A stretch of 64,000 nt of DNA from a virus. The notes below the pieces were generated by a model. That model worked only from the letters and a program-made list of their open reading frames with translations, did no database searches and was not told the origin of the DNA. Below, piece by piece: positions 35,562-44,032 of this stretch; within the stretch, counting starts at the first letter, position 1, and every line of letters starts with the position of its first letter. A program made the translations under genes and the position numbers. The DNA lies in IMG/VR virus record IMGVR_UViG_3300042923_001106, positions 1 to 64,000 of that record; one strand, written 5' to 3'.

Positions 35562-38312
35562 CTACCTCCAATTTTTTGTGGTCATTGACAGATATTGTCC
35601 ATTAAATTCAATATCGCCTTTTTCATTAAGTATAGGAAAGTTATATTTATTACCATTTTTACTTAATAAGTTTTTGATCATTTGCTCTCCGCATATATCC
35701 CATGCGAATTGTTTTGATTTATTGCCATTTTTATAACACAAATCTACTACGATATTACACAATTCTTCTTCATTATTGCACAGTTCTAATGCTTTCTGTT
35801 TAAAGTGCTGTACAAATACTTCTCGATGATTATAAACATTTGAATCATGCATCCGTATATTCTTTAATTCTTTAGCGTGATCCTGCATTTTTACATTATG
35901 TTCACTATATAATTCTTTAATTTTATTATATCTGCCAATAGAATAGTTTGAGTTTGATTTTAAAATAGCATAATCGAAACTCGCTTCTTTAAACTTGTCA
36001 CTAACTCGATCAAATTCGCTCTCAATTTTCCTACATATCTTATTCATTACAGATGAGGATAATGAAACTGGCATTCTTTTTTGGTAAGTATTAATAAATT
36101 CAATTTCTTGAATAGTCTTATCTTGTTTTGACAGAAGTTCAGAGAGTGATAATCCAAATAATCTAATGCAATTTCTCTCGCAATTGTTTATGTATTGCTT
36201 ATACTCCTTCATTAGTTCAGGATAAATATAAATAAAGAAATATGGTTTCTTGTCTGCAAGTATCCTTAAATTTAACTCTTTCCTTTTCTTGACTTCCGTA
36301 GAGTCACCTTCTCTTATTATATTTGATTTATAGTCACACCATTCTTTTGGCATAGGTTTACTAACAATACCTTTGGTTTTATCGATAGCGTTCTGTTGAT
36401 AGTTTTGACCACACTGGATTCTATACTCAAGTTCTTTATATTCTTCGCAACGTGGTTCAAAATTTGCTAATACATCAAACATTGAGGTTATCCTATTGGT
36501 TGTTGTTCCTATTGCATCGCCAAAACTGTCCTTATTAGCCTTTATCAAGTCGCCTTCCTCAACAATCTTCTTCGTAGCTGTTTTCTGAACACACACAATC
36601 GCATCGAGTTCTTTTATTGATTTCATAATAATCGGATTATCTGTCAACAAAACCGTATCACCGTCTTTATCGGCCCCGTTTAAAGCATGAGTAGTTGTTC
36701 CCCATGAATTAAATATGGTGACAGTATTCATGTATGTATACCACTTTCGGGTTTTTTCATTGTCAACCAACCGCAATATTCTTATGTTGTTGTGGCAAGT
36801 CATTGGAGCACGAAAACACGACACTTTATCAATTTTTCGGTCAGTCCAATATTTATTATAAAATTCGCCGGTCTTGAGCAATCCAGTTACTTTTAATCCA
36901 AACATACTTTGACAAAGACTATATGGATCACCAGAGATAGTACTGTAATTACCATGCACCTTTAATACTCCAACTTTAGCATCCTTAATTCGTTTTTTAA
37001 TCATATTATGTATTTTATTTCTTACAAAAGGATCATCAATCATTCTCGCATCAACCATTAATGCCTTCGTGAAGTCATTGCTTCCGTATATAAAATCTTC
37101 TTCTGCTATATGTGTTCCTTTCAAAAAAAGCAACGACTTCCTATAATCTCCACCTAATACCTCATGAATTTCTTTTACAGTCGGATTGGTCAGTTCATCA
37201 ATATCTTGATCAGATAAATCTAATGATTGTATAAACTGATAATTCAGATTTCGTTGATTTTCTAGTTCTTTAGGCGTTATCTTTGTCACACTAAATGTAT
37301 ATCCGTTCTTTTCGCAGCACTCTAAGTAATGCTCAATACTTTTATAAGAATCCCATAGTTTAAGCATAGATGTTGTTAGAACTACTTCAACATTGCGTAT
37401 ATCTTTTTTATGCCCCCATGCATCTATGACGAAATACTGCTCCGCAACTTCAGATGCAAACTGATGAAGGTCGAATGTGAAAAGCATACCTTTTGCATAA
37501 CTATTTCTTACACAAAATCCGCTAGGAATATAATCTTCTCCTAATTCGCTTCCCCAAACCTCACTTAAATAAGGAGATATTAGTCCATACCCATCGCTTT
37601 CTTCTAGCAAAATTTCGAAATCTTGCTCGTTAGTAATAATAGGGTATTCCGAATCAGTGTCATCAATTTTGATTACATTTGTTTTAAATGTAGTGACACA
37701 ATCTTTAACGACAAGTACTCCTCTTGGATTCGAAACCGGGGTGCTTCCACTGCATACCAACGATTTATAAGCTTCAAGCTTTGCTGGAACAAATTGTTTA
37801 TTATTAATTCTATCGTTCTCAATTTTATTATTTAGTTCATCGAAAACAACATCACTTACATAAACTACGGTACTATTTTTTGCTCCACCAGTTGTAGCCA
37901 AAAGTCGTTTGAATTTTGTCCCATTGATAAAGAACCCTTTAGTACTATTTAATCGATCAAAATCTTTATTTTTATCGATTACAATACAAACAAAATGCTT
38001 TATAAACAGAAGATCATATAATTTATCATATAATAGCTTAATTTTTTTACGGTTTTGAATATCTGTTGGAAGTTTCTTTGTTTTTTTGATCTCTAATTTT
38101 ACATTGTTAACTTGTTCTTGAAAAAATGTATATTCAAATGATTTATTTTCAATTTGTCTTATAAATCGTAATGCAGCGCTATCACCAATAGAAATCAATT
38201 CTTTATTTTTTATTGCCTCATCAAGACCGAGATTTAAATTCCAATTAGAATTCCTAAGCCGAGAAGAGTGAATTTTAAATATGTATGACAAACTGGATTG
38301 TTGCTTACTCAA
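35562..38312 (-). CDS. yonO: YonO-like single-subunit RNA polymerase
   Basis: 916 residues (SPbeta YonO is ~900). Residues about 540-560 read LNGADKDGDTVLLTDN: Asp-x-Asp-Gly-Asp is the magnesium-binding catalytic loop of double-psi beta-barrel RNA polymerases (bacterial beta', QDE-1, YonO). Size, the HU neighbour and the overall context match SPbeta, where YonO is a polymerase required for late gene transcription. It should bind phage late promoters without host sigma. TTG start (38312) after GGAGGGAT. No sign of truncation. The family call rests on the motif plus context. Confidence 0.85.
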   Translation of the reverse strand: MSKQQSSLSYIFKIHSSRLRNSNWNLNLGLDEAIKNKELISIGDSAALRFIRQIENKSFEYTFFQEQVNNVKLEIKKTKKLPTDIQNRKKIKLLYDKLYDLLFIKHFVCIVIDKNKDFDRLNSTKGFFINGTKFKRLLATTGGAKNSTVVYVSDVVFDELNNKIENDRINNKQFVPAKLEAYKSLVCSGSTPVSNPRGVLVVKDCVTTFKTNVIKIDDTDSEYPIITNEQDFEILLEESDGYGLISPYLSEVWGSELGEDYIPSGFCVRNSYAKGMLFTFDLHQFASEVAEQYFVIDAWGHKKDIRNVEVVLTTSMLKLWDSYKSIEHYLECCEKNGYTFSVTKITPKELENQRNLNYQFIQSLDLSDQDIDELTNPTVKEIHEVLGGDYRKSLLFLKGTHIAEEDFIYGSNDFTKALMVDARMIDDPFVRNKIHNMIKKRIKDAKVGVLKVHGNYSTISGDPYSLCQSMFGLKVTGLLKTGEFYNKYWTDRKIDKVSCFRAPMTCHNNIRILRLVDNEKTRKWYTYMNTVTIFNSWGTTTHALNGADKDGDTVLLTDNPIIMKSIKELDAIVCVQKTATKKIVEEGDLIKANKDSFGDAIGTTTNRITSMFDVLANFEPRCEEYKELEYRIQCGQNYQQNAIDKTKGIVSKPMPKEWCDYKSNIIREGDSTEVKKRKELNLRILADKKPYFFIYIYPELMKEYKQYINNCERNCIRLFGLSLSELLSKQDKTIQEIEFINTYQKRMPVSLSSSVMNKICRKIESEFDRVSDKFKEASFDYAILKSNSNYSIGRYNKIKELYSEHNVKMQDHAKELKNIRMHDSNVYNHREVFVQHFKQKALELCNNEEELCNIVVDLCYKNGNKSKQFAWDICGEQMIKNLLSKNGNKYNFPILNEKGDIEFNGQYLSMTTKNWR

Positions 38313-38333
38313 TATAGTTTTATCCCTCCTTTT

Positions 38334-39074
38334 TTATCGATTTTTGCGTATGTGCATATCTGTGTCTATATTAATAAAATACTGAATATTGTTAACAGTT
38401 GGACAAATTGAATATTCCTCTAGATTTAATACCATCTCCTTAAGAGGGAAAATGTAATATTCTTTAAGTGAATAATCGTTATAAGGCAATTTGTTTTTAA
38501 TTACATCGCTACCAATAGCCACTCGACTCTTTCGCACATCAAGATAAACCTTAATGTACTTCTCAATGTTTTTAAATCTTGACGCATGATCTGCTGTGTA
38601 GGTATAAAATTCAATATTGTATTTGTCTTGTCCAAGAATCCAAATATCTTTTATATCGGCTAATCTGTATAGTTCGCGTCTATTTAAAAATTCTGTTGCT
38701 ATAGGAGTACATTGAAATTCAATTACAAACTTATTACCATCAAGTTCAAAATATATATCTGGTCTTTGCTTCGTCTCTGGAATCCATGCTTCAAGTTTGC
38801 AATTTTTAATGCCATCTAGTTCCCTAATCCATTCATACAATAATTGTTTTCCACACCTATGTTCTTCAGTTTCAGGTTCAGTATAATACCCTTCACATTC
38901 TTTAATTTTATGTCTAAAGTAAGGTGGTGAAATATCGCCATGACAGTATTCACAGCAATCTCCGCAAACAGGGCATTTTAAAGTGTTTTTATCAGACCAA
39001 TTTTTTAAAGTGTATTTATCATATCTACCGTCAAAGCAATTTATTAAGGTTTTTCCAACTCTACAAGTCAGCAA
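38334..39074 (-). CDS. CoiA-like nuclease
   Basis: 246 residues, TTG start. An N-terminal zinc ribbon (KCPVCGDCCEYCHG) with PPYFRHK is followed by residues ~70-130: RCGKQLLYEWI, RPDIYFELDGNKFVIEFQC, a PD-(D/E)XK-type core like competence-factor CoiA proteins. It would cut or bind DNA. It lies directly upstream of the RNA polymerase gene (same strand). Confidence 0.7.
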   Translation of the reverse strand: MLTCRVGKTLINCFDGRYDKYTLKNWSDKNTLKCPVCGDCCEYCHGDISPPYFRHKIKECEGYYTEPETEEHRCGKQLLYEWIRELDGIKNCKLEAWIPETKQRPDIYFELDGNKFVIEFQCTPIATEFLNRRELYRLADIKDIWILGQDKYNIEFYTYTADHASRFKNIEKYIKVYLDVRKSRVAIGSDVIKNKLPYNDYSLKEYYIFPLKEMVLNLEEYSICPTVNNIQYFINIDTDMHIRKNR

Positions 39075-39103
39075 TTATATAATCACCCATCTCGCTGTTT
39101 AAT

Positions 39104-39298
39104 TTATTTATTTTTATTCAATAATTTCAATTCAAAATCATCGTCACAATCATACATAAATTCTTTATATGTAGAAGCCTCAGATAGTGAATTCCATCCT
39201 TGGTCATTATAATTTTTTATGTATCTCATGGTTTTATTATCATAATGTTCAATGCCATCATAATAATCATCTTGCCAAGTTCGACGTGAAAAATTCAT
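39104..39298 (-). CDS. Small phage protein, unknown
   Basis: 64 aromatic and acidic residues (MNFSRRTWQDDYYDGIEHYD). ATG with GGGGGAG upstream. Co-oriented with the nuclease and polymerase genes. Confidence 0.55.
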   Translation of the reverse strand: MNFSRRTWQDDYYDGIEHYDNKTMRYIKNYNDQGWNSLSEASTYKEFMYDCDDDFELKLLNKNK

Positions 39299-39403
39299 TT
39301 ATTATTTTCTCCCCCTTTCGTATGTGTTAGAAAGTTTGTACTTCAAAAACTTCCCTTGCAATAAATCTATCATAAATAAATAATATTGTAAAGATTTATT
39401 CAT

Positions 39404-39445
39404 AAAATAAAAGGAGTCACGAATAGTGTATACCTCCGTAACTCC
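39404..39445 (-). terminator. Rho-independent terminator (leftward)
   Basis: On the minus strand GGAGTTACG (39445-39437) pairs with CGTGACTCC (39421-39413), one G-U pair, then TTTTATTTT. It closes the transcript of the 88- and 55-residue genes and the XRE gene, ahead of the polymerase operon. Confidence 0.75.
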
Positions 39446-39464
39446 GACATATAATATATCGCCA

Positions 39465-39731
39465 CTACCTATTGTCGTCGGTGTTCCTCCATGAACCCGG
39501 CGATTTTGTTTTGTCCTCTAATTTATCAATGTCAATGCATATTTCTTTTTGCCAATCAACATTGTTGGCCATTGATGCCAGCAAGGACATATTCTCGAGA
39601 TAGGACATTTCCCACCAATAGTTCAAATTTGCATTCAAACAATGAGTAAAATCCATTGCTTCTTGATCTGTCAGATCTCCGCACTTCTGTTTTTGCCATA
39701 ACTCAGCTAATCGCCTGAAAATAGGCTCCAT
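39465..39731 (-). CDS. Paenibacillus-phage-type small protein
   Basis: 88 residues from ATG 39731 (GGTGGAGG upstream). MEPIFRRLAELWQKQKCGDL, the Leu/Cys/Asn-rich middle and DWQKEI resemble a protein family seen in Paenibacillus phages. Function unknown. Confidence 0.55.
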   Translation of the reverse strand: MEPIFRRLAELWQKQKCGDLTDQEAMDFTHCLNANLNYWWEMSYLENMSLLASMANNVDWQKEICIDIDKLEDKTKSPGSWRNTDDNR

Positions 39732-39733
39732 GG

Positions 39734-39901
39734 TTACCATAGCCTCCACCATCCTACAGCAGCCAGTATGCCTAGTATGAGGACAAACCATGCGGATAGG
39801 TTATTCGATTGATCATCCTTTGGCTCTTCCTGTGAGGTGTATACGGCTTTGACACGATTATCTGCGGTATACCGAATGTGGTAAACTGTTTGCTTCTCCA
39901 T
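39734..39901 (-). CDS. Small single-pass membrane protein
   Basis: 55 residues from ATG 39901 (AAGGAGCGATGG upstream). MEKQTVYHIRYTADNRVKAV is followed by a C-terminal hydrophobic segment (LSAWFVLILGILAAVGWW). Located next to the repressor; role unknown. Confidence 0.6.
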   Translation of the reverse strand: MEKQTVYHIRYTADNRVKAVYTSQEEPKDDQSNNLSAWFVLILGILAAVGWWRLW

Positions 39902-39969
39902 TGTACCATCGCTCCTTATCGGTTGATGATACATTATATGCAAGTTCGCTTAAATGATTACCAGTTTGC

Positions 39970-40173
39970 TTAAACTTTTTCAAGCGACCAAATACTCTCT
40001 ACGGGTACACCCAAAGTTTGAGCAATATCCAAAGCAATTTCAATGCGAGTCGATCCACCATTGGCAATTTGGCTCATAGTCGTTTTACTAACCGGTTGGT
40101 TCATTCTTTGTATTAGATCCTGTTGTGTGACATTCTGTTCGGCCAAAATTACTTTTAATCGGCTCTTTAGCAT
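39970..40173 (-). CDS. XRE/Cro-type repressor (YopO-like position)
   Basis: 67 residues from ATG 40173 with GAGGTGAT. QQDLIQRMNQPVSKTTMSQI is a helix-turn-helix, and LDIAQTLGVPVESIWSLE completes the XRE fold. It is divergent from the recombinase-like gene, as yopO is next to yopP/yopR in SPbeta, so a lysogeny-lysis role is likely. Confidence 0.85.
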   Translation of the reverse strand: MLKSRLKVILAEQNVTQQDLIQRMNQPVSKTTMSQIANGGSTRIEIALDIAQTLGVPVESIWSLEKV

Positions 40174-40210
40174 ATCGATCACCTCGTTTATTACATTCAA
40201 CAGAGGGGCT

Positions 40211-40251
40211 TGTCGAATCCTTTGTTGATGAATAAGAAGTTTTGACGAATC
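40211..40251. promoter_or_regulatory. Direct repeats in the divergent control region
   Basis: TGTCGAATC (40211-40219) and TGACGAATC (40243-40251) are near-identical direct repeats between the divergent XRE and recombinase-like genes. They may be operators. Confidence 0.4.
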
Positions 40252-40275
40252 TAATAAATAAAATAATACAATACA

Positions 40276-40303
40276 TTGACAATCATCATTTTTTACATAT
40301 AAT
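40276..40303 (+). promoter_or_regulatory. Strong sigma-A-type promoter, rightward
   Basis: TTGACA (40276-40281), 16-base spacer, TATAAT (40298-40303): consensus boxes. It drives the recombinase-like gene. Confidence 0.88.
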
Positions 40304-40337
40304 TTGGATATACGCAATTAATGAGGAGGATTATGAA

Positions 40338-41378
40338 ATGAGTAAGTCATCAGTGATCAATGTTAGTAAGCTTAACCAACAGGAATCAGTATTTAAATAC
40401 ATTCAATCTTTTCTGAGAAATAAAGGAGTAAAATCACAAAACACTGAAAAGGCTTATGAGAATGATATACGCCAGTTTTTTCTGTACATGAGAAATAAAG
40501 AAATTGAAAGGCTGCTCGAAGTAGATATTCAGTTTAAAAATGCAGACATGATGGATTACCAGACATACCTTTACAGTGAGTTTGTTCAAACTAATGGTGA
40601 AAAATATTCGAATATTACAATAAACCGTAAAATGAATACAATAGTGGCACTCTATGCATCTCTAAAGCGAAATGGCTTTAGTGTTGACCCGGATATTATG
40701 AAGATTGAGGACTTACCCGATGATAGTAAACAGATTGGTTTTCTGACCGTCGATGAAATCGACCATATGCTGATAGTAACAAATGATTTGGAATTAAAAT
40801 ATTTCATCATGCTTGCATTGAGAACGAGTTTAAGAAAGGATGCTCTGCTCTCTCTAAGGTGGGATCAAATTCAACCATGTCATAATAATCCCGAATGTTA
40901 TATTATTACGACAATAGATAAAGGGAAGAGAGTGGAAAAGGAGATCCATAAGACAATGTATGAACTATTGTTAAAACTAAAAAAGGAAAACGATCCAAGT
41001 GTATTCCACACACCTATCAGGACACTTGATTATCGGTTTAAATCATTATGTAAAAAAATTGGCATAGATGAAAAAAGAAAGGTATCAATCCATTCTTTAA
41101 AAAAGGCTGGGGTTAGTTATGTAAAAGAATTAACAGGTGACATTCATGCAGCACAAATGCAAGCTGGACATAGTTCTCCAGTAACGACATCTAAATATTA
41201 TCTGGAGCGCAAAACAAACCTTGCGGGCATGATGTTGGACATTAAGGTAGAGGATAATATCTTTGAACAATTGACACATCAAGAATTGATAAACCTATTC
41301 CGAAGTTTTGGCAATGGAATTGGGCATCAACTTAAACTTAGAGCCAAGAAAATTATTGATGAGCGTTCGGATAAGTAA
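40338..41378 (+). CDS. Tyrosine-recombinase-fold protein with altered active site; MrpR-like?
   Basis: 346 residues from ATG 40338 (GGAGGA upstream). SAM-like N-domain (residues ~15-115) and a recombinase catalytic domain: Arg near 165 (TSLRKDALLSLRW), IHSLKKAG near 252, AGHSSPVTTSKYY with the Tyr near 286. The HxxR motif is His-Ser-Leu-Lys, so the second catalytic Arg is replaced by Lys, suggesting weak or no strand cleavage. SPbeta's master repressor MrpR (YopR) has this fold and lies in the same place, beside an XRE gene. It may be a repressor rather than an integrase. Confidence 0.7.
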   Translation: MSKSSVINVSKLNQQESVFKYIQSFLRNKGVKSQNTEKAYENDIRQFFLYMRNKEIERLLEVDIQFKNADMMDYQTYLYSEFVQTNGEKYSNITINRKMNTIVALYASLKRNGFSVDPDIMKIEDLPDDSKQIGFLTVDEIDHMLIVTNDLELKYFIMLALRTSLRKDALLSLRWDQIQPCHNNPECYIITTIDKGKRVEKEIHKTMYELLLKLKKENDPSVFHTPIRTLDYRFKSLCKKIGIDEKRKVSIHSLKKAGVSYVKELTGDIHAAQMQAGHSSPVTTSKYYLERKTNLAGMMLDIKVEDNIFEQLTHQELINLFRSFGNGIGHQLKLRAKKIIDERSDK

Positions 41379-41429
41379 AATAAATAAATATTTAAAAATA
41401 TATTAGTACAAGGAAATGGCGTGGTAACA

Positions 41430-42203
41430 ATGAATTCAAGTTTATATGATGCCTTACTGATCAGAAATCATGAAAAAGTCTATATACAAAATAAAATATT
41501 TTTTGATTTAGCAAGGAATACACTGTTCTCCACTAAAAATATAGTTTTTATATACGCTTATTACTGTTTAATCTGCTACTTGTTTAGATATTGCAAGTAT
41601 GGTCAAGGTAGGTTTCTAACCAATGAAGACATAAAGGAGATATTGGGTTATCAAAGAAAATATGCTGGAGTTGATTATCTCATAAAGAGGGGAGGCGTTT
41701 TGGACCATATTGGGTATACAGAATGTATTAGAGATTTTCCCTTACAGTATAAACTTGAATCACAGTATGTTGAATTTAAAATGTATTCTGAGCTAGAACA
41801 GGAAACAAAGAAAGTGTTAGATATGCCGAGGAACTTTTATATTAAGAAGCCAATAATGGCGTTTTATAAAGACGAGAGCAGCTCACAGAATAAAATTTAT
41901 GATGGGACATTTTATGAAATAGAAAATACTCATCTGTTTGATATATCCATCTTGGTGGAAATGATGGTGTCTGGATTGAGCTTAAATGAATTTTATATTT
42001 ATCAATTTTTCAGGCATAAAACGGATTTATTCAAAAGCGGGTATAGTGCAAGTTATGAACGGATAGAGAAAGAAGTTAGAATTCCAGTTAGATCCTTGAA
42101 AAGAATAATCTTAAAATTGGAGGAGTTTGATTATTTGAATATTATACGGGATATCCCAAAAGGAAAAGAAACGAGGCCCAATATATACGAGATAAATAGA
42201 TGA
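41430..42203 (+). CDS. Winged-helix-like phage protein, possible regulator or replication factor
   Basis: About 257 residues from ATG 41430 (GTG 41421 is an alternative). The C-terminal ~90 residues (SLNEFYIYQFFRHKTDLFKS ... IERIEKEVRIPVRSLKRIIL, LEEFDYLNIIRD) look like a winged helix as in replication initiators or DnaD-like proteins. The N-domain is unrecognised. It follows the MrpR-like gene and precedes an AT-rich tract with inverted repeats, so origin binding is conceivable. A terminator follows at 42377. Confidence 0.5.
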   Translation: MNSSLYDALLIRNHEKVYIQNKIFFDLARNTLFSTKNIVFIYAYYCLICYLFRYCKYGQGRFLTNEDIKEILGYQRKYAGVDYLIKRGGVLDHIGYTECIRDFPLQYKLESQYVEFKMYSELEQETKKVLDMPRNFYIKKPIMAFYKDESSSQNKIYDGTFYEIENTHLFDISILVEMMVSGLSLNEFYIYQFFRHKTDLFKSGYSASYERIEKEVRIPVRSLKRIILKLEEFDYLNIIRDIPKGKETRPNIYEINR

Positions 42204-42222
42204 TACTTTAGTGCGCTAAAAC

Positions 42223-42335
42223 CCTAGGTTTTGGCACACATTATAATATATATATATTATATATATAATAATAATATATAATAATTAAAATAATAATAAT
42301 AAAATAATCTATTATAAAGGGTGCCAAAATCTAGG
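42223..42335. repeat. Inverted repeat flanking an AT tract
   Basis: CCTAGGTTTTGGCAC (42223-42237) and GTGCCAAAATCTAGG (42321-42335) are inverted copies with one mismatch. Between them is ~75 bases of nearly pure A/T (TATATA, AATAATAAT units, 42240-42313). It resembles a DNA unwinding element with flanking protein sites. Confidence 0.8.
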
Positions 42336-42376
42336 TTCTTTGATTTTTTATATATGAGTATTGTTGCAGAAGGATG

Positions 42377-42401
42377 ATGACCAGAGATGGTCATTTTTTT
42401 T
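42377..42401 (+). terminator. Rho-independent terminator (rightward)
   Basis: ATGACCA (42377-42383) pairs with TGGTCAT (42388-42394) across GAGA; an 8-T run follows. It ends the lysogeny-control operon. Confidence 0.93.
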
Positions 42402-42628
42402 ATTCGATGGATTAGTATCGATGAAAACTGGAATAAACGTTGGTGTAATAAGGGATATAGGGTTAATTTGTGATAAAACAATGGGAGTACATTGAGTGGA
42501 AATAAGGATGCATCGTGTAAATGTAGATGGGAGTAGGGAGGACAGGGTGTGATATGGGGATATAAGAGTATTTATGGTGATATTTATTGAAATTGAGGAG
42601 AGGGGAAAGTGAGGTGGGAGTAGGGATG

Positions 42629-42659
42629 GATCGATGCGGTATCGATGTGATTATCGATG
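42629..42659. repeat. ATCGATG iterons
   Basis: Three copies of [GT]ATCGATG at 42629, 42640 and 42652 (11-12 base steps); a fourth at 42416. The spacing fits protein binding on one DNA face. Confidence 0.55.
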
Positions 42660-42788
42660 GGGATTGGAGTGAAAATTGGATTTGGGGGAGGGAGGGATAA
42701 AAATAGGTATAGTGTGTGGATAGACCTGCTGCGGCCCCAAATACCGGCATAAATTGGCTAGGAAATGTAAATATACCCCCCATACCTA

Positions 42789-42824
42789 TGCTATAATGTT
42801 GCGTATATGAATGGTTATACGCAA
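42789..42824 (+). promoter_or_regulatory. Extended -10 promoter followed by a perfect hairpin
   Basis: TGCTATAAT (42789-42797), then TTGCGTATA paired with TATACGCAA (42799-42807, 42816-42824). No gene starts close downstream, so a non-coding or leader RNA is possible. Confidence 0.45.
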
Positions 42825-43128
42825 GATGATGCTACAGGCATACCGAACGAATCAATGCTTTGCGATCCGATGAATGAGCAGAGAATGAGCAATAAAAAAA
42901 GCTAGATACGTCTAGTGAAAAATTTTGAAAATGTCATATTGAAAATATCGAATAGTAACATGCCGCCGATTTTCTAAGTCTTATCATCAACTATAACTAT
43001 TAACTATCACATACACCAATCCAATAACTTTCACCTATCACCTTTACACTATAATCATTCCCTATCACTATTGTGCATATTATAAACTATTCCTATCATC
43101 ACTCACCCCAATATAATAAAATAAACAT

Positions 43129-43157
43129 TTGCAATAACCTTATCATAATGGTATAAT
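43129..43157 (+). promoter_or_regulatory. Early promoter 1 (shared AT-block type)
   Basis: TTGCAA (43129-43134), 17 bases, TATAAT (43152-43157), preceded by AATAAAATAAACAT. Drives the 50-residue membrane protein. Confidence 0.85.
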
Positions 43158-43187
43158 TTTCTTTGTAGGGGAAAGGAGGTGATTCCC

Positions 43188-43340
43188 TTGCGGTTCCTTG
43201 AATTAATCCCGTTGCTCGTACTTATTCGCCTAATCTTCTTAGACGCTATTGCATTCATCAAATGGTTGTACGAGAAACGGAAGAAAAGGAAAAAGCGCCG
43301 AAAAGGTTCGCACAAACCTAATCGACGCAAGCGCAAGTAA
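43188..43340 (+). CDS. Small basic membrane protein, 50 residues
   Basis: TTG 43188 follows AAAGGAGGTGATT, a perfect ribosome binding site. A hydrophobic helix (LELIPLLVLIRLIFLDAIAF) leads into a very basic tail (KRKKRKKRR ... NRRKRK). Too small for a holin call; it may act on the membrane or nucleic acid. Own promoter. Confidence 0.75.
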   Translation: MRFLELIPLLVLIRLIFLDAIAFIKWLYEKRKKRKKRRKGSHKPNRRKRK

Positions 43341-43374
43341 AGCCTTATACCTGATACATAAGCAATATGAGAGA

Positions 43375-43395
43375 CAAGGGAAGCCGATTCCCTTG
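43375..43395 (+). other. 8-bp hairpin between small membrane genes
   Basis: CAAGGGAA (43375-43382), loop GCCGA, TTCCCTTG (43388-43395). No T tract; attenuator or processing stem. Confidence 0.5.
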
Positions 43396-43436
43396 CTTTC
43401 CCTTACATCTTATCATACTAATAAAGGGGTGACAAT

Positions 43437-43577
43437 ATGAACAAAACACGCCTTGTCTACGCCTTGCTATTCGCTTTCTGTGCGATTATCTTTGACAATC
43501 CATTCATTCGATACACTATGTTTGCGGCGGTTCTGTATTGCATGATTACAGCTTATATAAAGCGTAATAAACACTAA
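43437..43577 (+). CDS. Small hydrophobic protein, two membrane segments
   Basis: 46 residues from ATG 43437 (AAAGGGGTG upstream). VYALLFAFCAIIF and MFAAVLYCMITAYI are two hydrophobic helices; the end is basic. Forms a pair with the upstream membrane protein. Function unknown. Confidence 0.65.
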   Translation: MNKTRLVYALLFAFCAIIFDNPFIRYTMFAAVLYCMITAYIKRNKH

Positions 43578-43732
43578 TCGGACCATCACTTGTTGCATCA
43601 TTCTAATGCAAGCAATATCATACGTTGTTGTATCCATCATTTGCAGCTAAATACATTGAAGAACAGCGGAATATAAATATCGAATAGTCCAATGAGTATA
43701 TCGGCTTTTCTTTTCGTTAATAAAATAAATAT

Positions 43733-43761
43733 TTGAAATATAACATTAATCGTGATACAAT
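43733..43761 (+). promoter_or_regulatory. Early promoter 2 (shared AT-block type)
   Basis: TTGAAA (43733-43738), 17 bases, TACAAT (43756-43761), preceded by TAAAATAAATAT. Confidence 0.8.
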
Positions 43762-43795
43762 GTATTTAAGAAATTAAACCATGGGAGGAATTACA

Positions 43796-44032
43796 GTGGA
43801 AAAGGTTGTTGTAATGGTAGATTTTAAAAAAGGATACTTTAATGCATCTGCCCAAGCTAACATACCGGGAAGATTTACTGCAGAAATTGTTACTGGTCCA
43901 GACGATATTTTTGAAGGTGGTCATCAATTTTATGGAGACGGTAGAACAGTGGAGGAAGCATTTTCTACAATTTCGAATCAGTTAAAGAAATTCGGGAATT
44001 ATGAAGTTGTTAAAAGTAAAAGGAGCCTATAA
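43796..44032 (+). CDS. Small early protein, unknown
   Basis: 78 residues from GTG 43796; GGGAGGA lies 5 bases before it, so the ATG at 43781 that overlaps the site is rejected. MEKVVVMVDFKKGYFNASAQ and a C-terminal helix suggest a HicB-like fold, weakly. The stop codon lies inside the terminator that follows. Confidence 0.65.
   Translation: MEKVVVMVDFKKGYFNASAQANIPGRFTAEIVTGPDDIFEGGHQFYGDGRTVEEAFSTISNQLKKFGNYEVVKSKRSL

Larger units (their letters stand above)
42402..43128. other. Gene-free origin-like region with strand composition flip
   Basis: No convincing gene lies in this ~730 bases. From about 42405 to 42720 the plus strand is rich in G and nearly free of C; from about 42985 to 43125 it is rich in C and nearly free of G. 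Iterons GATCGATG (42629), TATCGATG (42640, 42652 and 42416) are spaced near one helix turn. An extended -10 element (TGCTATAAT, 42789-42797) and a perfect 9-bp hairpin (TTGCGTATA / TATACGCAA, 42799-42824) mark the middle. CTAGA-TACG-TCTAG forms another at ~42903. It could be an origin, a non-coding RNA, or both. Confidence 0.6.

Noticed and set aside
38334-42203. An AimR/AimP arbitrium system expected near the SPbeta-like control region
   Set aside because: No TPR-type ~380-residue receptor and no peptide gene with signal sequence was found; the area holds an XRE gene, the recombinase-like gene and small proteins only.
42240-42313. AT repeats as a possible CRISPR or microsatellite-type gene feature
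   Set aside because: No spacer-repeat regularity; it fits an unwinding element better.
42463-42783. Minus-strand 106-residue Pro/Ser/Tyr-rich frame
   Set aside because: It mirrors the G-rich, C-poor strand; lacks a ribosome binding site; composition is an artefact of the skew.
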